From Harmonia axyridis (lineage: Eukaryota > Arthropoda > Insecta > Coleoptera > Coccinellidae), in contig NC_059502.1 of assembly GCF_914767665.1 (NCBI RefSeq), positions 28,662,812-28,726,811 of the forward strand: a stretch of DNA of 64,000 nt, read 5' to 3'. A program made the position numbers and the translations under genes. Shown here in pieces: positions 33,901-44,700 of the stretch (the first letter of the stretch is position 1; each line of letters opens with the position of its first letter). Under the pieces are notes generated by a model, which was not told the DNA's origin, ran no database searches, and saw only the letters and a program-made list of their open reading frames with translations.

Positions 33901-34615
33901 GGGCGGTGTTGAACCTTCTGGAGGAAAATCGGGAATGAGAGGGAGGGGACGAGAGAGGGAAAAAACAGAGAGAGATCATAAGTGGAAAATGATCACTTCC
34001 TCCAGGGTCAGAAATTACTTCCCATTGGGAGTTAACTCTAAGACAGCTAGAACATAATGTGATATCTGGGGCACTAGGATTTTCGCCTGGTGGGGAGATT
34101 CTGGTAGGAGAGCCATTGTTTAGGATACATATATCCTCACCTAGAATAAAATCCTCAAGGACTTTACCACTGGGATTCCGAAAACCAGAACCCCAGATAG
34201 GGTTCTGGGCATTAAAATCACCACCAATCATAAATGGGGTAGTTATACTATCCATCAGGTTGCTCCAAAAAGAAATGGGAAGATTGATGTTGGGGGGACA
34301 GTACACATTAATGATAGAAAGCAGAGGAGAGGCTACTTTGATACCTTGGAGCTGAACTCTATCAGGAACAAGAAGGTTGGAAAAATCAATTGGAACAAAT
34401 GGTAGGTCAAGTTTGACTAGAAGGGCAATACCACCACCTCTATCGCTTCGATCCTGTCTGAGCGAGTAGAATCCTGCTACCCTGAGATTATGGGATTCAT
34501 TAAGCCACGTTTCCTGAAGCATGACTACACTGGGGGAGTTCTCTTCTATTAGCAATTTCAGGTTGTCAATGTTAGAGTGAATTGATCTTATGTTCCACTG
34601 TATAATGTCTAACAT
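30944..34615 (-). CDS. LINE ORF2: endonuclease, reverse transcriptase, RNase H
   Basis: An intact 1223-residue frame. The apurinic-type endonuclease spans about residues 1-220, with 'LQETWL' (33-38), 'GGDFNAQNPIWGS' (131-143) and 'SDHFPLM' (207-213). Reverse transcriptase spans about 425-690: 'APGKDGITYNML', 'FRPIALTSCLLKVLES', 'QFGFRKGKS', 'VVFLDVRQAYDSV' (Asp561), 'AQGSPKAPILFNIFVSDLP', and the active site 'FADD' (652-655) in place of the common YADD. RNase H spans about 935-1065, with 'VYTDASKS' (Asp943), 'SAELIAILEA' (Glu977), 'IITDSMSALE' (Asp1001) and 'WVPSHTNIDGNDKAD'. A C-terminal Cys/His segment (CHLYRIH...CACG) follows. The protein would nick target DNA and copy the element RNA there. 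All catalytic residues are present. Confidence 0.96.
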   Translation of the reverse strand: MLDIIQWNIRSIHSNIDNLKLLIEENSPSVVMLQETWLNESHNLRVAGFYSLRQDRSDRGGGIALLVKLDLPFVPIDFSNLLVPDRVQLQGIKVASPLLSIINVYCPPNINLPISFWSNLMDSITTPFMIGGDFNAQNPIWGSGFRNPSGKVLEDFILGEDICILNNGSPTRISPPGENPSAPDITLCSSCLRVNSQWEVISDPGGSDHFPLMISLCFFPLSSPPSHSRFSSRRFNTAQADWFRFQEVIDNNIRNNRPNSILEFRDLVVEAAEFCIPLRRPFQPSSPTYRKSWWNDDLSLAVKRRSDAFRAYLRNPSMEHFLSAKSIQSAVKAKIRKAKRESFRSFCEGLSPCNGRKLWSDISRFKYGCKPSAPRTSSPTCGQEILSRLCPLSTPASVQSSAPTNYSPAPFPPITLDELSLCIKSKKESAPGKDGITYNMLKSLPIHSKQVLAELFNDQLSSPQIPLSLKDTIIIPICKPGKSPEDPLSFRPIALTSCLLKVLESLLATRLERVYQKSIDDRELQFGFRKGKSVNDALSFLISTIYASFLRNEFVIVVFLDVRQAYDSVQFDLLERTLLSMDLPLSVIELIRSLVVQRNIFLVDPLTKELIGPEQSNIGLAQGSPKAPILFNIFVSDLPNVVNVPGVTTLKFADDKAIIASGPTFDSAFEKMSKALVLVEKWSMAKSLQLSPEKSKALCCHKNKVLPLKPPLRLFKTAIPWADSVKYLGVSIHQNLNWSLHISDMCSKSLQGINVMRALCRTWWGCHPATQLLLYRATIRPFLDYGSLFYGKCSKVLLKKLDRIQYAALRVAMGYMKSTPIPIILAESNELPLKFRRQFLALKFLSKLYRLHNDPVLSKVSSIKHWSTLGNPPPIVEVHSLLSNSEDFYSSSHLPCFDRDLKVHTTHIGYYSLGLSKSSQDNALSFEVACLEKFPNFDRVYTDASKSPSHTGIGIYSPTGISISKRLPNHFSICSAELIAILEATWEIKRRNFKKVLIITDSMSALEKITKWKISASNDHITLAIRDNILYLCNNSCNVKLVWVPSHTNIDGNDKADNLAKTASENSVIRRAHVSEFWPSFKRIIWERWKREWGELMGNRTFSQYVYPRSLGNRPWFLDAELSRGNVVTINRLRSNHCSSPCHLYRIHVAQTDLCACGDRGDIPHIFFNCRVNLSNCLKFCSDLYEVRSIKSYPINIYDLIFSENVLVYRLLYNFLVASGIHL

Positions 34616-34680
34616 GGTAAGGCCGAGGGAGGTAAGGGAGACTGAGATAAAAGAAGAGAACAGTCGAACAAATTTTAGAA

Positions 34681-36252
34681 CTATATGGACTCTTCAACAG
34701 TGGGAATGGGAATGCTATCTTCTAGAACATTTGTAGGATAATTGTTTTTAAATAATACAGAAAGACTCTTTATAAACTCGGAATTTTCTTTATTTTGAAG
34801 ACGCTTGGAAACAATTTCAAATATTAATTCATCTGAGAGAGGGGAACCAGAAAAGGAAGGTATTTGATCACTCTGAGAATGAGAAGGGCTCCCAAGTATT
34901 GGGGATAAGGGAAGGGAAGTGTTGTATAACTGAGATTCATGAAGATCTCGGTCATATCCTGGAGATTGCGGATTTTTCTTCCTTTTCTTATTCAGGGCTG
35001 TGGAATAAGAAAGAGGGGTGGAAGTCCCATTGTCAAGGAGATTTCTTCTGTCATGGACGGAAATAACAGCAGAATCCCTAACCGAGTTAGTGAGTCTTGA
35101 GGGTAGCTGTGGAAACAGCTGAGGCCTCAGATCAAAAGAGAATTGGTCATTACGCAAGAGGGGAGAAGTTGCATTATAATTTTTCGGGATCATTTTAACA
35201 GCCTCAAAATATGAAATGTTCTCTACCGCTATTAATCTATTAATTTGTTTCTGGCGTAGAAACTCTGGGCAGGAGCGATCAGTAGAGGCATGTTCTCCAG
35301 AGCAGAAAACACACTTCGGATGGGAGGGGTCAGGACATTCTTGTTCCTCATGATTCTCAGCGCAGTTCCTGCAACGTTTAGATTTGGATGGATTGTTACA
35401 ATTGGCCTTGGTATGTCCATACCTCAGACAATTGTAGCATTGGATAACTGGTCCAACATATAGAGAAACGTGCCTTAAGCAGCCCCAAAGGGCAATCTTT
35501 TCTGGGAGATTTTTGCCCTGGAAAGTAAGAATCCAAGTAGAAGAGGGGACGTAGGAAACTATGCCATCAGTGACAGTTCTTCGATTGAGTTGTCGGGCAT
35601 CTAATATTTTTACTTTGGAGTGGGCATGAAGCTCAATGTCTTCCTTAGTAATTTCTGAACCAACATTTCTAATGATACCTTTGCTTGTAACCATTCTTGA
35701 AGGAATAAACACGTCTATTGCAGGGTCACCAGAGAAGGGATTCTCAGTGACAAAATTGTTCGCCCTATCAGGGAGATCAAATTCAATAGATATTCTTTTT
35801 TTACCTCTTTTAGCTATATTTTTAATTCCTTTGACATTTGAGGCGGCTAATTTCTTGGCAAAATTCATAGGATGGATATTACCGATATTACCAACAGCAT
35901 TAGATTCAATTATCACCATAAATGGTCCAAAGTCATTCAAACTGTATTTCAATTCAAGTTTAGATTTTTTGGGGGCATTAGCATTCGATCTAATTAAACG
36001 AGAAATTGACTGGGAGAGCTCTTCAGCCTCATTGAGAACTTCCAAGTCATCGGTAAAAATTGCTCTAACCGACTGAATTTCCCTTGAAAGGATAGTTAAG
36101 TCAGCTAGGGAGTGATAGTCCTTATTAGAACCATCATTACCTAGGTTCAAATTGTTGAGTATTTTTTGAGATGTAGGTGTTAGTGCATTAAACGCTTTGG
36201 GAGACAAAGGCGATCTAGGGGGGTCATCAGACCCCCCCGGGTTCCAATCCAT
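34681..36252 (-). CDS. LINE ORF1: nucleic-acid-binding Gag-like protein
   Basis: An intact 523-residue frame lies 65 bp upstream of ORF2 on the same strand. Three CCHC zinc knuckles follow one another: CYNCLRYGHTKANC (272-285), CRNCAENHEEQEC (294-306) and CVFCSGEHASTDRSC (314-328). Ahead of them is an RNA-binding-fold-like region containing 'FGPFMVIIES' and 'KRISIEFDLPDRANNFV'. A polar, low-complexity C-terminal half follows. This is the typical ORF1 of I-type and jockey-type elements, which packages the element RNA. The start Met is in a PPRSP-rich opening and is the first in-frame ATG. Confidence 0.93.
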   Translation of the reverse strand: MDWNPGGSDDPPRSPLSPKAFNALTPTSQKILNNLNLGNDGSNKDYHSLADLTILSREIQSVRAIFTDDLEVLNEAEELSQSISRLIRSNANAPKKSKLELKYSLNDFGPFMVIIESNAVGNIGNIHPMNFAKKLAASNVKGIKNIAKRGKKRISIEFDLPDRANNFVTENPFSGDPAIDVFIPSRMVTSKGIIRNVGSEITKEDIELHAHSKVKILDARQLNRRTVTDGIVSYVPSSTWILTFQGKNLPEKIALWGCLRHVSLYVGPVIQCYNCLRYGHTKANCNNPSKSKRCRNCAENHEEQECPDPSHPKCVFCSGEHASTDRSCPEFLRQKQINRLIAVENISYFEAVKMIPKNYNATSPLLRNDQFSFDLRPQLFPQLPSRLTNSVRDSAVISVHDRRNLLDNGTSTPLSYSTALNKKRKKNPQSPGYDRDLHESQLYNTSLPLSPILGSPSHSQSDQIPSFSGSPLSDELIFEIVSKRLQNKENSEFIKSLSVLFKNNYPTNVLEDSIPIPTVEESI

Positions 36253-36290
36253 TAAAAAAGGGAACTCTTATCAGTAGGTAGAGATGACAC

Positions 36291-38680
36291 CAGAGTTAAT
36301 ATAACTGACCCCAGAAAGTCCTACCTTGAAAATTCAATATACCACAAATAATTAGTGGGAATTAAGAAATTTACTCACACAAATATCAATATATGTTAAG
36401 ATTATTTAATCAATTTAAAGGAAAATTTATAGGAAGCACGCGCTTATGTCAACGGTTAACCTCCGAATAATCATAGATTAACGAAGTATATTGAAATGCA
36501 TAGATAAACTGGTGTATGCCCCAGTGTTGCCAGTCGGCGGATTTTAATCCGATTTGCTGATATTTTTGTGTATGACGGATTTTTTTCGGATTTTAAAATA
36601 TTTCGGATTTTTTTCGATTCACTGGTTGAGGCAATAGATGTCGGGCCGGTTAGAAAGATATGGATTTCTTCAAATATGGTTATCATAAGTTACTCACTGA
36701 GATACTAGGCTCTGAGGCATGTTGTTTTCAGGGGATATTGAGAATGCTTTAATGTGATTAAATATGTTGTGATGTTGATTCGTTATGAATCAAGAAATGT
36801 TTTCAATCTGGATTTTATAATGTGCATTCACATTTTCATTTCAACTCTTCAAAGAGTGCAATCCTACAAATATTTTGTTTTTATTGTTATAAACTGTTAA
36901 TAATTGTTATAAAATGTAATTTTTTTTCCTGCATCAGAAAAAAGTCTGTTCAGGACAAGGATTCCAATATTTTATATCTTTTCGAATTGATATTCTTCGC
37001 TATTGATATTCTAGATTCAAAATCCTGTAACTCACAATCCACCTACATGTAATCCAGTAACATATAGGCAAACTTTTTCGTTAAATATTAACGAATTAGA
37101 AGAGAGTAAAAGGAATTTTATAATGTATTCTTTGAACATGGATGAAAGATTTCTTCGCTGAGATACAATTATGTATTTCGTAAAATAAAACTTTATTTTT
37201 AATAATAATATTCATTTCCTTATTGCTTTCAACATATACAAGCATAAGAAAAAGCTCTAAATATATAAATAGATTTTGCATAATAAGCTTTTAATTCACA
37301 ATTATTGTTTTTCCAAAACTCTCAGATTCGTGCATGATGCTCAAAGATAACCAATACATGTACCTATTTTTAAACCGATCCTTAATTTCAAATTTTTAGG
37401 TTCAAAACTTAATACGATCTACCGGATTTCAAGAGAAATTTAATATAATCAAAAGAGGCATCAATTTTAATATTTGGAATGCCCGGTTTAGTCTCCTCTA
37501 TAAAGATCTATGTATTCCTTATTGAGAAGCCTCCAATTTTCATAAAACTTATTTGTGTTCAATATAACCTCTTAAAATAAAAAATTCCTATCCCACAGAA
37601 TTTGGCGTACTTCTTTTCTTCATTTTTATGTTAATATTATTGTAATCTATGGTGCACAGTTCGCACCCTTTTCTCTATCTACCTAGGCGGTGCGGTGCAC
37701 CGGTGTATCCTGTTGACATTTACCGAACGCAGAAAAGTGGAGACGGTGCGAAAGGTGTAATTTGCCGAACGCTTAGGGAGCTTACGGTGGGGAAAGTGCG
37801 AACAGTGTGGTATATACCGACCGCAGTAAATAAAACGTAAATCTGCTGGACCAATCAGAATTCAGAAACTACTTCATCCGGAGTTGTCCGAATGATCGTT
37901 GACTCTCATTTCCGAACTTAGAATCAGGAGGATGAAACCACAGAACACTAAATATTTTAAACTGTGGGTTCTATGATCATGTTCCAACCAAAAATGGACG
38001 ATTTCTGTTTACTGGTTGGACAGCCGGAAATTATGAATGACATAAAGATATGAACAGACCGACGCGGTACTGTGAGAACAGGAGCGGGAAGATTCATCAC
38101 ATACATGAAAAACTATATCCCGAAATTCATTTTTTTCTATACAACCATTTCCGAGAAATAACGGAAAATGGCAGTTTTTTATCGATTTTCAACAGCCTGT
38201 ATCTTTTTAACCGGGCCGAATCGGAAAAAATGGTAAATGAAAAAAGGGTTTCTATTGACCTCAGGAATCTTCGGTTGAAATATATGTACAAGTCAAAGAC
38301 TCACCCTGTATAGTCTAAGAGCCAGTATGGACGGCAGGCCACACATATTTTAGGAAAGCCCAAAATTTCGTCAGTGAGTCTACCTACCGATCATGAAATG
38401 GGGGTTAGCTAAGCGCGGTTGCGGTGGCCGCAGCTGTAGTGAAGAGCAACAGGTGAGAACATTTCATGAACATGAACAAAAACATATTTCAGGAAAGCTG
38501 CCGATTTAATATGTCAAAATACTCTCTTATAGCTATTCAAAAACAAAACGGCAGACGATTATCGCGGTGGCGAAGAGGTGGCAGCAATTTTCAAAATAAA
38601 AAAAAACTTAAGTATATCTCAGGACACTTGAAATTTAGGTATATTATTCTTTGAAGTTTGTAGTATTTTATTGTTTCTTG
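36291..38680. other. Intergenic, no gene recognised
   Basis: About 2.4 kb without a supported gene. A GC-richer patch at 37680-37830 (GCGGTGCACCGGTGTATC) and the end motif CACCCTGTATAG at 38303-38314 look transposon-derived but cannot be assigned. Confidence 0.5.
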
Positions 38681-38689
38681 GCCTCTCTC

Positions 38690-39180
38690 CTTCCCCAAGC
38701 TAACTCCTGCTAATCTTCCATTCAATTTCCTTTCAACTTTAGCAATCTACAAGTAGTGGTCACTCGATATATCAAACCCCCTGTATACTCTCAAATTTTG
38801 TATTAGACTTCGACTTGTTTCCTCTACCAGTCCATAATCTATTATTAATTTTTCTTCTCTCGATACAACCTCTCTTGTATAGGCACTTGATGTGTATGTC
38901 CTTATGTTCAAAGAAAGTATTGCTCACGATGAATCCGTGTATCCTGCGAATTCTATCAATCTCTCGCCAATATTATTCAACAGGTCTTCACCATGTAGTC
39001 CGAGACATCCTGGCTGTTGGTTTTTTCCTTTCCCCACCTTTCCATTGAAGTTTCCTACAATATAAATCCTTCCCCTAGCTTCCTTTACCACCAGAGTTAA
39101 TTCATTCCAAAAATGATCCTTTTCATCCTTCTTTTCGTCTTCGTTTGGTCCGTGAATACCTATTCTGTAGTACAGAAGGG
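38690..39180 (-). pseudogene. Decayed LINE endonuclease (RTE/craniofacial-protein-2-like)
   Basis: The minus strand reads 'YRIGIHGPNEDEKKDEKDHF', 'WNELTLVVKEARGRIYIVGN', 'FNGKVGK' and 'GLHGEDLLNNIGERLIEFAG', the familiar endonuclease path of LINEs often annotated as craniofacial development protein 2-like. GNFNGKVG stands for the catalytic GDFNAKVG block, with Asp and Ala replaced. Stops and frameshifts follow toward 38690. No RT is present. Confidence 0.75.
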
Positions 39181-39189
39181 GTGACTAAT

Positions 39190-39720
39190 TTTCACAATTA
39201 ACCTACATTATTGGTCGAATGTAAATCCGCATTTGATAAAGGAAGCATCATTCCAAAGGAGAGCGTTGATGTTTGTATAGTAGCAATAGCTATTTTTTTG
39301 ATAGGTCCTTATGTTATCTACCTGATAACTTAACGGATAAAATTATGAAGAATTTTTGAGAACGAATATGGACAGCTTTTTGGACGAGGTTCCTTTGATT
39401 GACAGAAGTGAAATTATTTTCCAAACAACGCACAACATAGGCTAAACGTTTGTATGTTTTTAAACGAATTGTTTCCTCTTCGGTGGATAGGTAGGGGAAT
39501 ACCTATTTGGTCAGCGAGAAGTCCAGATCTAACACTGTTAGATTTTCATGTTTGAAGCAGTTTAAAAGATATAGTACATGAAAGGGAAATATATACACAT
39601 GCACAAATTTAGAAATGAATATTGGAGAGGGATAAAAGAAGAATTGGCCGATGAGAAAAAGAATCGGAGTTATCGCGCGGCATTTGAATTTCACGATAAC
39701 GAAAGATACCGATTGAAGAA
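39190..39720 (+). pseudogene. Decayed DDE transposase of a mariner-like superfamily
   Basis: Plus-strand pieces in shifting frames read 'WSNVNPHLIKEASFQRRALM', then 'DNLTDKIMKNF', 'MDSFLDEVPLIDRSEIIFQ', 'NVCMFLNELFPLRW', and 'RWIGRGIPIWSARSPDLTLL' followed by 'DFHVW'. The 'W.GRG.P..W..RSPDLT.LDF..W' signature and the earlier 'NPH.I.E..FQRR' block are typical of a common insect DDE transposase family related to Tc1/mariner. Frameshifts and stops make it dead. No terminal repeats were identified. Confidence 0.75.
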
Positions 39721-39874
39721 GAGCGTTTGGATGAAGTAGTTTCTGATTGGCCCGTCAGATTTACGTTTAATTCTAAAACCTTAGACTATTTGTACATAAA
39801 ATATAGATAGATAGATTAATTAGATTATTATGTTCTAAGTCTAAAACGATGCACCCTTTTTAACCTTGTCAAAG

Positions 39875-41286
39875 TAGGGATGGGCAAGGGACAAAAAACT
39901 ATCGATATATATTGTATCGATATTTTCTTACACTATCGAAATATGTAAGAGTAAAAATATCGATATACCGATATTTATCGATATATCGCTGTAATATTTT
40001 GCCGTGGGAAAATTCTGTTGAATTCAATAAAGTTTTTCATTTTCTCATAAAGGAGAATAATAAGATTCAGATGACGAGATTCAGTTGAAAACGACATATT
40101 AAGTAGTTTGCTCCCATTTTTATGGAGTATTTTCGTTAAGCAGAATTTCAGTTTTGCAATTGTAGATATCGATATTTATTTTAGAGCATCAAATTCGATA
40201 TTTTTTAATATTTCGCATTATGATTTGGATCACACGAAACGTATTTTGATCTGGTTCCATTAGTCGAAAATCCAGATTTGATGTGACCAGATTCAGTTGA
40301 AAACTACATTTTCAGTAGTTCGCTCCCATTTTCATGGAATATTTTCGATATGCAGAATTTCAGTTTTGCGATTCTACATTTCGATATTTAGGTATTTCAG
40401 AGTATCAAATTCCATATTTTTCAATATTTCGCATTATCATTTCGACCACGCGAAACATATTATGATTTAGTTACATTCGTCAAAAATTCTGATTTATCGT
40501 GACCAGATTCAGTTGAAAACATATATTTAGTAGTTTGCTTCCATTTTTATGGAATATTTTCAAAATGAAGTAGGTACTTCTATTCTGAAATTCTACATAT
40601 CGAAAATACTCGTTATTTATTTGAAAGTGCCAATTTCGATATTTTTTAATATTTTGCATTATGATTTCGACCACACAAAACATTATTCTCTAGTTCAATT
40701 AGTTGAAAATCCAGATTCATCGCGACCAGATTCAATTGAAAACGACATATTTGGTAGTTGGCATATTTTCAATATGTAGAATTTCAAAACTGAGAATACT
40801 TCTTATTGTATGGGATGGGTTAGTAATCATAATTTCATAATCATAATATGGGGTAGGTATAAGGGATCTTGGGAATTCCAGCAATAACCAATAAATGGTT
40901 CTGGACGTTTATGTAAGATATTTAACAACAGCCGTTGAATTTTATTACAATTTTATTATGTCTATTTATTTCTTGAGCTTTCAGCAAGATTGAGTCATAA
41001 CTTTTTATTTTCGATGTTTACAATTTGAAAACTGATTCATATATCGAAAATATTCGATATTTATTTTATAGTCCGCTAAATCAGGTTTTTCGACTAATGG
41101 AACTAGAGTATAATATGTTTCGTGAGGTCGAAATATGAAAAAAAAATATCGAATTTGATACTCTGAAATCGATATAAATATATCAAATATATCGACAATC
41201 GATAGTATCGGAATTAAAAATATCGATGTTAGTTATCGAAAATTTTCTGGAAAATATCGATTTTTCGATATTATTGCCCATCCCTA
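39875..41286. mobile_element. Non-autonomous hAT element with 8-bp target duplication
   Basis: Ends are exact inverted repeats: TAGGGATGGGCAA at the left and TTGCCCATCCCTA at the right. Identical 8-bp TGTCAAAG flanks lie at 39867-39874 and 41287-41294. The 1412-bp interior has no transposase. It is filled with ATCGATAT-type motifs near both ends and a roughly 215-bp tandem repeat in the middle. It lies about 0.5 kb upstream of the YJU2 start codon. Confidence 0.93.
40073..40790 (+). repeat. About 215-bp tandem repeat array inside the hAT element
   Basis: Units begin at about 40073, 40285, 40501 and 40724, each with GACCAGATTCAGTTGAAAAC or a close variant. TTTATGGAATATTTTC and ATATTTCGCATTATGATTT-type blocks follow. 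The spacing of 212, 216 and 223 bp shows drift. The last unit is partial. Confidence 0.85.
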
Positions 41287-41793
41287 TGTCAAAGTCAAAA
41301 TGTCATAACAAAAGTGAATTGATGTTTAATATTCGAGGGAATTAATCGAAGATTTATTATTTGGAAAGTAAAGAATTTCTTTAAGAATATTTTAATGTAA
41401 ATTTTCAATACGAAATTGGGTAACTGTTGTTACCAAACTAGGACTCATAAAAACTAATTATCTTAGATTGTGCGTCTGTATTTTTTTTTCTTACTACCCA
41501 CTTGATTTCCATTCATTCACGTAGATTTCTCTGTTCAGGATGATGTTTTTGATATTAACTAATAAAATATTCCCAGCAAATTGGGATGAGAATTCCAAAA
41601 CTACTGAAGTCTCAGGGTCAAGTGTTGATTTTTACACAGAACATGTTACACAGACACAGTGCCCCTATCTGAGCACATACTGAGATAAGTCTAATCATTC
41701 AGAAGGGTTTATTTGGGTAGGAAGCAGAAAAGGGAGGCACATTGGACAGTATAGTTATTCAATTTTAATAAAATTTTGCTTTACTAAGTCAAA

Positions 41794-44700
41794 ATGTCTG
41801 AAAGAAAAGTTTTGAATGTAAGTATTTTATGTAGTAATAATGATATGAACAACAGTACTATGAATTCCTTTAATTTTTAGAAATATTATCCACCAGATTT
41901 TGATCCTAGTAAAATACCTCGTATGAAATTACCCAAAAATAGACAGTATACTGTCCGCTTGATGGCTCCTTTTAATATGCGGTGTGAAACTTGCGGTGAA
42001 TATATTTATAAAGGAAAAAAATTTAACGCTCGAAAAGAAGATGTGGAAAATGAGGATTACCTAGGAATAAGGATATATCGCTTTTATATTAAAGTAAGTA
42101 CATATTACAAATTGTTGCACTAGTGTTTGCTGTTTCAGGGAAATGCACTAGAAAATTATAACCTAGTCCCAGGTGTATTTTAATCCACCAAATCAATGCG
42201 GAATTCCCAAGTACAACCAATGTATGCATGCACATCAAGCTCATATCATTGAGGATTTACTATTTCACCTTTGAAAAATGTCTTTGCTTCACAAATTTCA
42301 AGGCCCTCTATGTTCTGGTAGGAAAGTAAATTAAAAATTGTATGACCTTGAAAGTGTTTTTATGTATACTAGTAGCATTTTTTTGAACTAATCTAAAACT
42401 TCAAAGTATTGTTGGATAACTTCAACTCATCTAATATAACTCAACTACCTCAAGAACTATGTTAGTTTGTATAAGAAAAATGAGTGAATGAAAGTGGGGA
42501 AACTGATCTCAAACTACAGAAAATTAAAGAACGGTGACATAAGTTTAGCTTAATTAGATGACTTAGATTGGTTCGAAAGAAGTCTACTATTATTGATGAT
42601 GGTCTTAAAGATTCATTTCCAAATAGATAATCAGCCTTCAATATAGTTGACACTTTATCTAAATTCATAACAAATATCGATAAACTAATAAAGAAATAAC
42701 AAAAATATAGGTAATTGATAAAATCCATCCTATATCAAATAATTCACTAAAACAAATGAATCTTATTTTCATAAATTTAAGTGCACAAGATGCCTCCAGG
42801 AGATCTCCTTCAAAACTGATCCCAAATCAACAGATTATGTGATTGAAGCTGGTGCAACCAGAAATTTTATGGCTCTCAAACTAGCAGAAGAGCAGGCTTT
42901 GAGGGAGGAAGAAGAGGCTAAAGAAGAAGAGGCCAATAATCCTATGAAATTATTAGAAAACAGAACAAAACAATCTAAAAATGAAATTGATTTATTAGAG
43001 TCACTAGAAGAAATCAAAGATATAAATAGAAGGCAAGAAGACATTGATTATAATGCAATGTTATCACAATATGATAGTAAATTGACAGAAAGAGAAAAGG
43101 AAGAAAAAATGCAACAACTGGATGAAGAATATATCAAGTAAGTATGTAGCATGTAACTTTCCTTGATAACAAAAATATAGTGACTAAGTTTATGTATTCA
43201 TTTACCGATTATCATTAACAGATTTACAATTATTTATTAACAAATATGTGATAAATGAGAAGAGTGAAAATTTTCGATCTCACAGTAATATTTTATTGAA
43301 CTTGTAGTGATCACACTCTACTACAGAATCTTTACAAGTGTATAAGGAACATTTCACAAGGATATTGTTATCTTCTGATTCAAAAAGTTACTGTTTTTTG
43401 ATTCTGAAGATGACGTCTGAACATTGTTAAACGCTTATAAAAATTCTGTAGATATTAATATTATTGCAACTCCATTTATGAGCTGATCTTGGTACCTAAC
43501 CAAATTTCATAAACATTGGACTAGTAGAACATGAAATATTATTTGAGATTCCAGGAATTTGATGTTTGCACATGAACAATCCGATAAAGCTTAAATTCCT
43601 ATGAATCATTTTGACTCAATCCAAACATAAGTAAAAAATTTTATCAAGTTGAATCCAAGAATTTCATGTTTATGCACAGTCCACACTATATTTGGAAAAA
43701 TTTAATTCATATAGGGTTATCAACACCACAAGCAGGATACCCACATCCTATTCCATTACAATTAGATGAGTATTATAAAACTTTGTATGGCCCACTAATT
43801 TTGTATCGAAAAACAAACAGGCCTTCTCGATTGATAATGGAATTGTTGAAATAGAAACAAATCCAGCCATGAATTTAACCGACCACTGAAAACAAAAAAG
43901 TGTGATTCAAAAAAGTAATTATTCCATTAAATTGCAAAAAATAAAAAACTGTAATGATCTGTAACTTTTCCTCTTTTTGACCCAGGGCGCTCAATAAAGG
44001 TTTATGGACGCACAGATAGACAAAAACTAAAGTTGTTAGAATAGTTTGAAATACATTTTGCGAACGGATAATTGAAGACCAAATATTTATTTTGTCTCAA
44101 AAGTGCTTCCTCTATCTTCAGTAGGCCCAAAAGTAAAATAAAATTATTCTGAAAGCTTAGTGTAATCGATCCAGAGACTTTTGACTTATCAAACCAAGAT
44201 GTCAAATTGCCAAAAAGGGACATGCTGTAAATACATGTTATAAAAATTGATGCAATTAAAATGATAGTTTTAATATTGGAAAATTCAGAAATAAAGAACT
44301 ATTCAGGTTATGATGTTGTGATGAAAAACTCCCAAACAATATTTAATTATTTCTCCTCATGTCATTGAATATTTCAAATAATTAGTTTGACAAAAAAAAT
44401 GTCTTTTTTGTTACGATATTCGTATTATATATTCTTTTGAGATAGAACAATACAAAAAATTATCAACTTCAAACAACAAAGCATGTGTATATGTAATCTC
44501 AGTATCAGCAGAGGAAATGTAAACAAGGCATCATACATTTCAACGTATGACACAAGAGAACAGATAAAAAACTCTGTCTCCCTGTATAGGTGTAGTAACA
44601 GGTTTGTGTATTTGTTTTAAGAACAAGGTATTTTCAATAATTTTTAGTATGTATTGATGATATCGTTGTTAAAATGCGTAAAACACTACTAAATATTACC

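Larger units (their letters stand above)
30728..36290 (-). mobile_element. Full-length I-type non-LTR retrotransposon
   Basis: Read on the minus strand, the order is a short 5' leader, ORF1 (36252-34681), a 65-bp gap, ORF2 (34615-30944), a 3' UTR of about 180 bp and a poly(A) run (poly-T at 30728-30760). A second A-rich stretch (30902-30933) lies just after the ORF2 stop. Both ORFs are completely open. Endonuclease, RT and RNase H in one ORF with a CCHC-type ORF1 fit the I clade. The exact 5' end is not fixed, and I could not find a target duplication. The lack of any stop or frameshift suggests a young, possibly competent copy. Confidence 0.9.

Noticed and set aside
35636..36076. 146-codon plus-strand frame
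   Set aside because: Antisense shadow of the intact LINE ORF1.
30728..36400. Target duplication for the I-type LINE
   Set aside because: Compared the sequence after the poly(A) with the 5' flank and found no convincing repeat of 8 bp or more.
37640..37840. GC-richer patch considered as a possible tRNA or small RNA gene
   Set aside because: No cloverleaf, no A/B boxes and no anticodon arm could be folded by eye.
40073..40790. Possible CRISPR-like array
   Set aside because: Units are about 215 bp with no short repeat/spacer pattern; it lies inside a hAT element in eukaryotic DNA.
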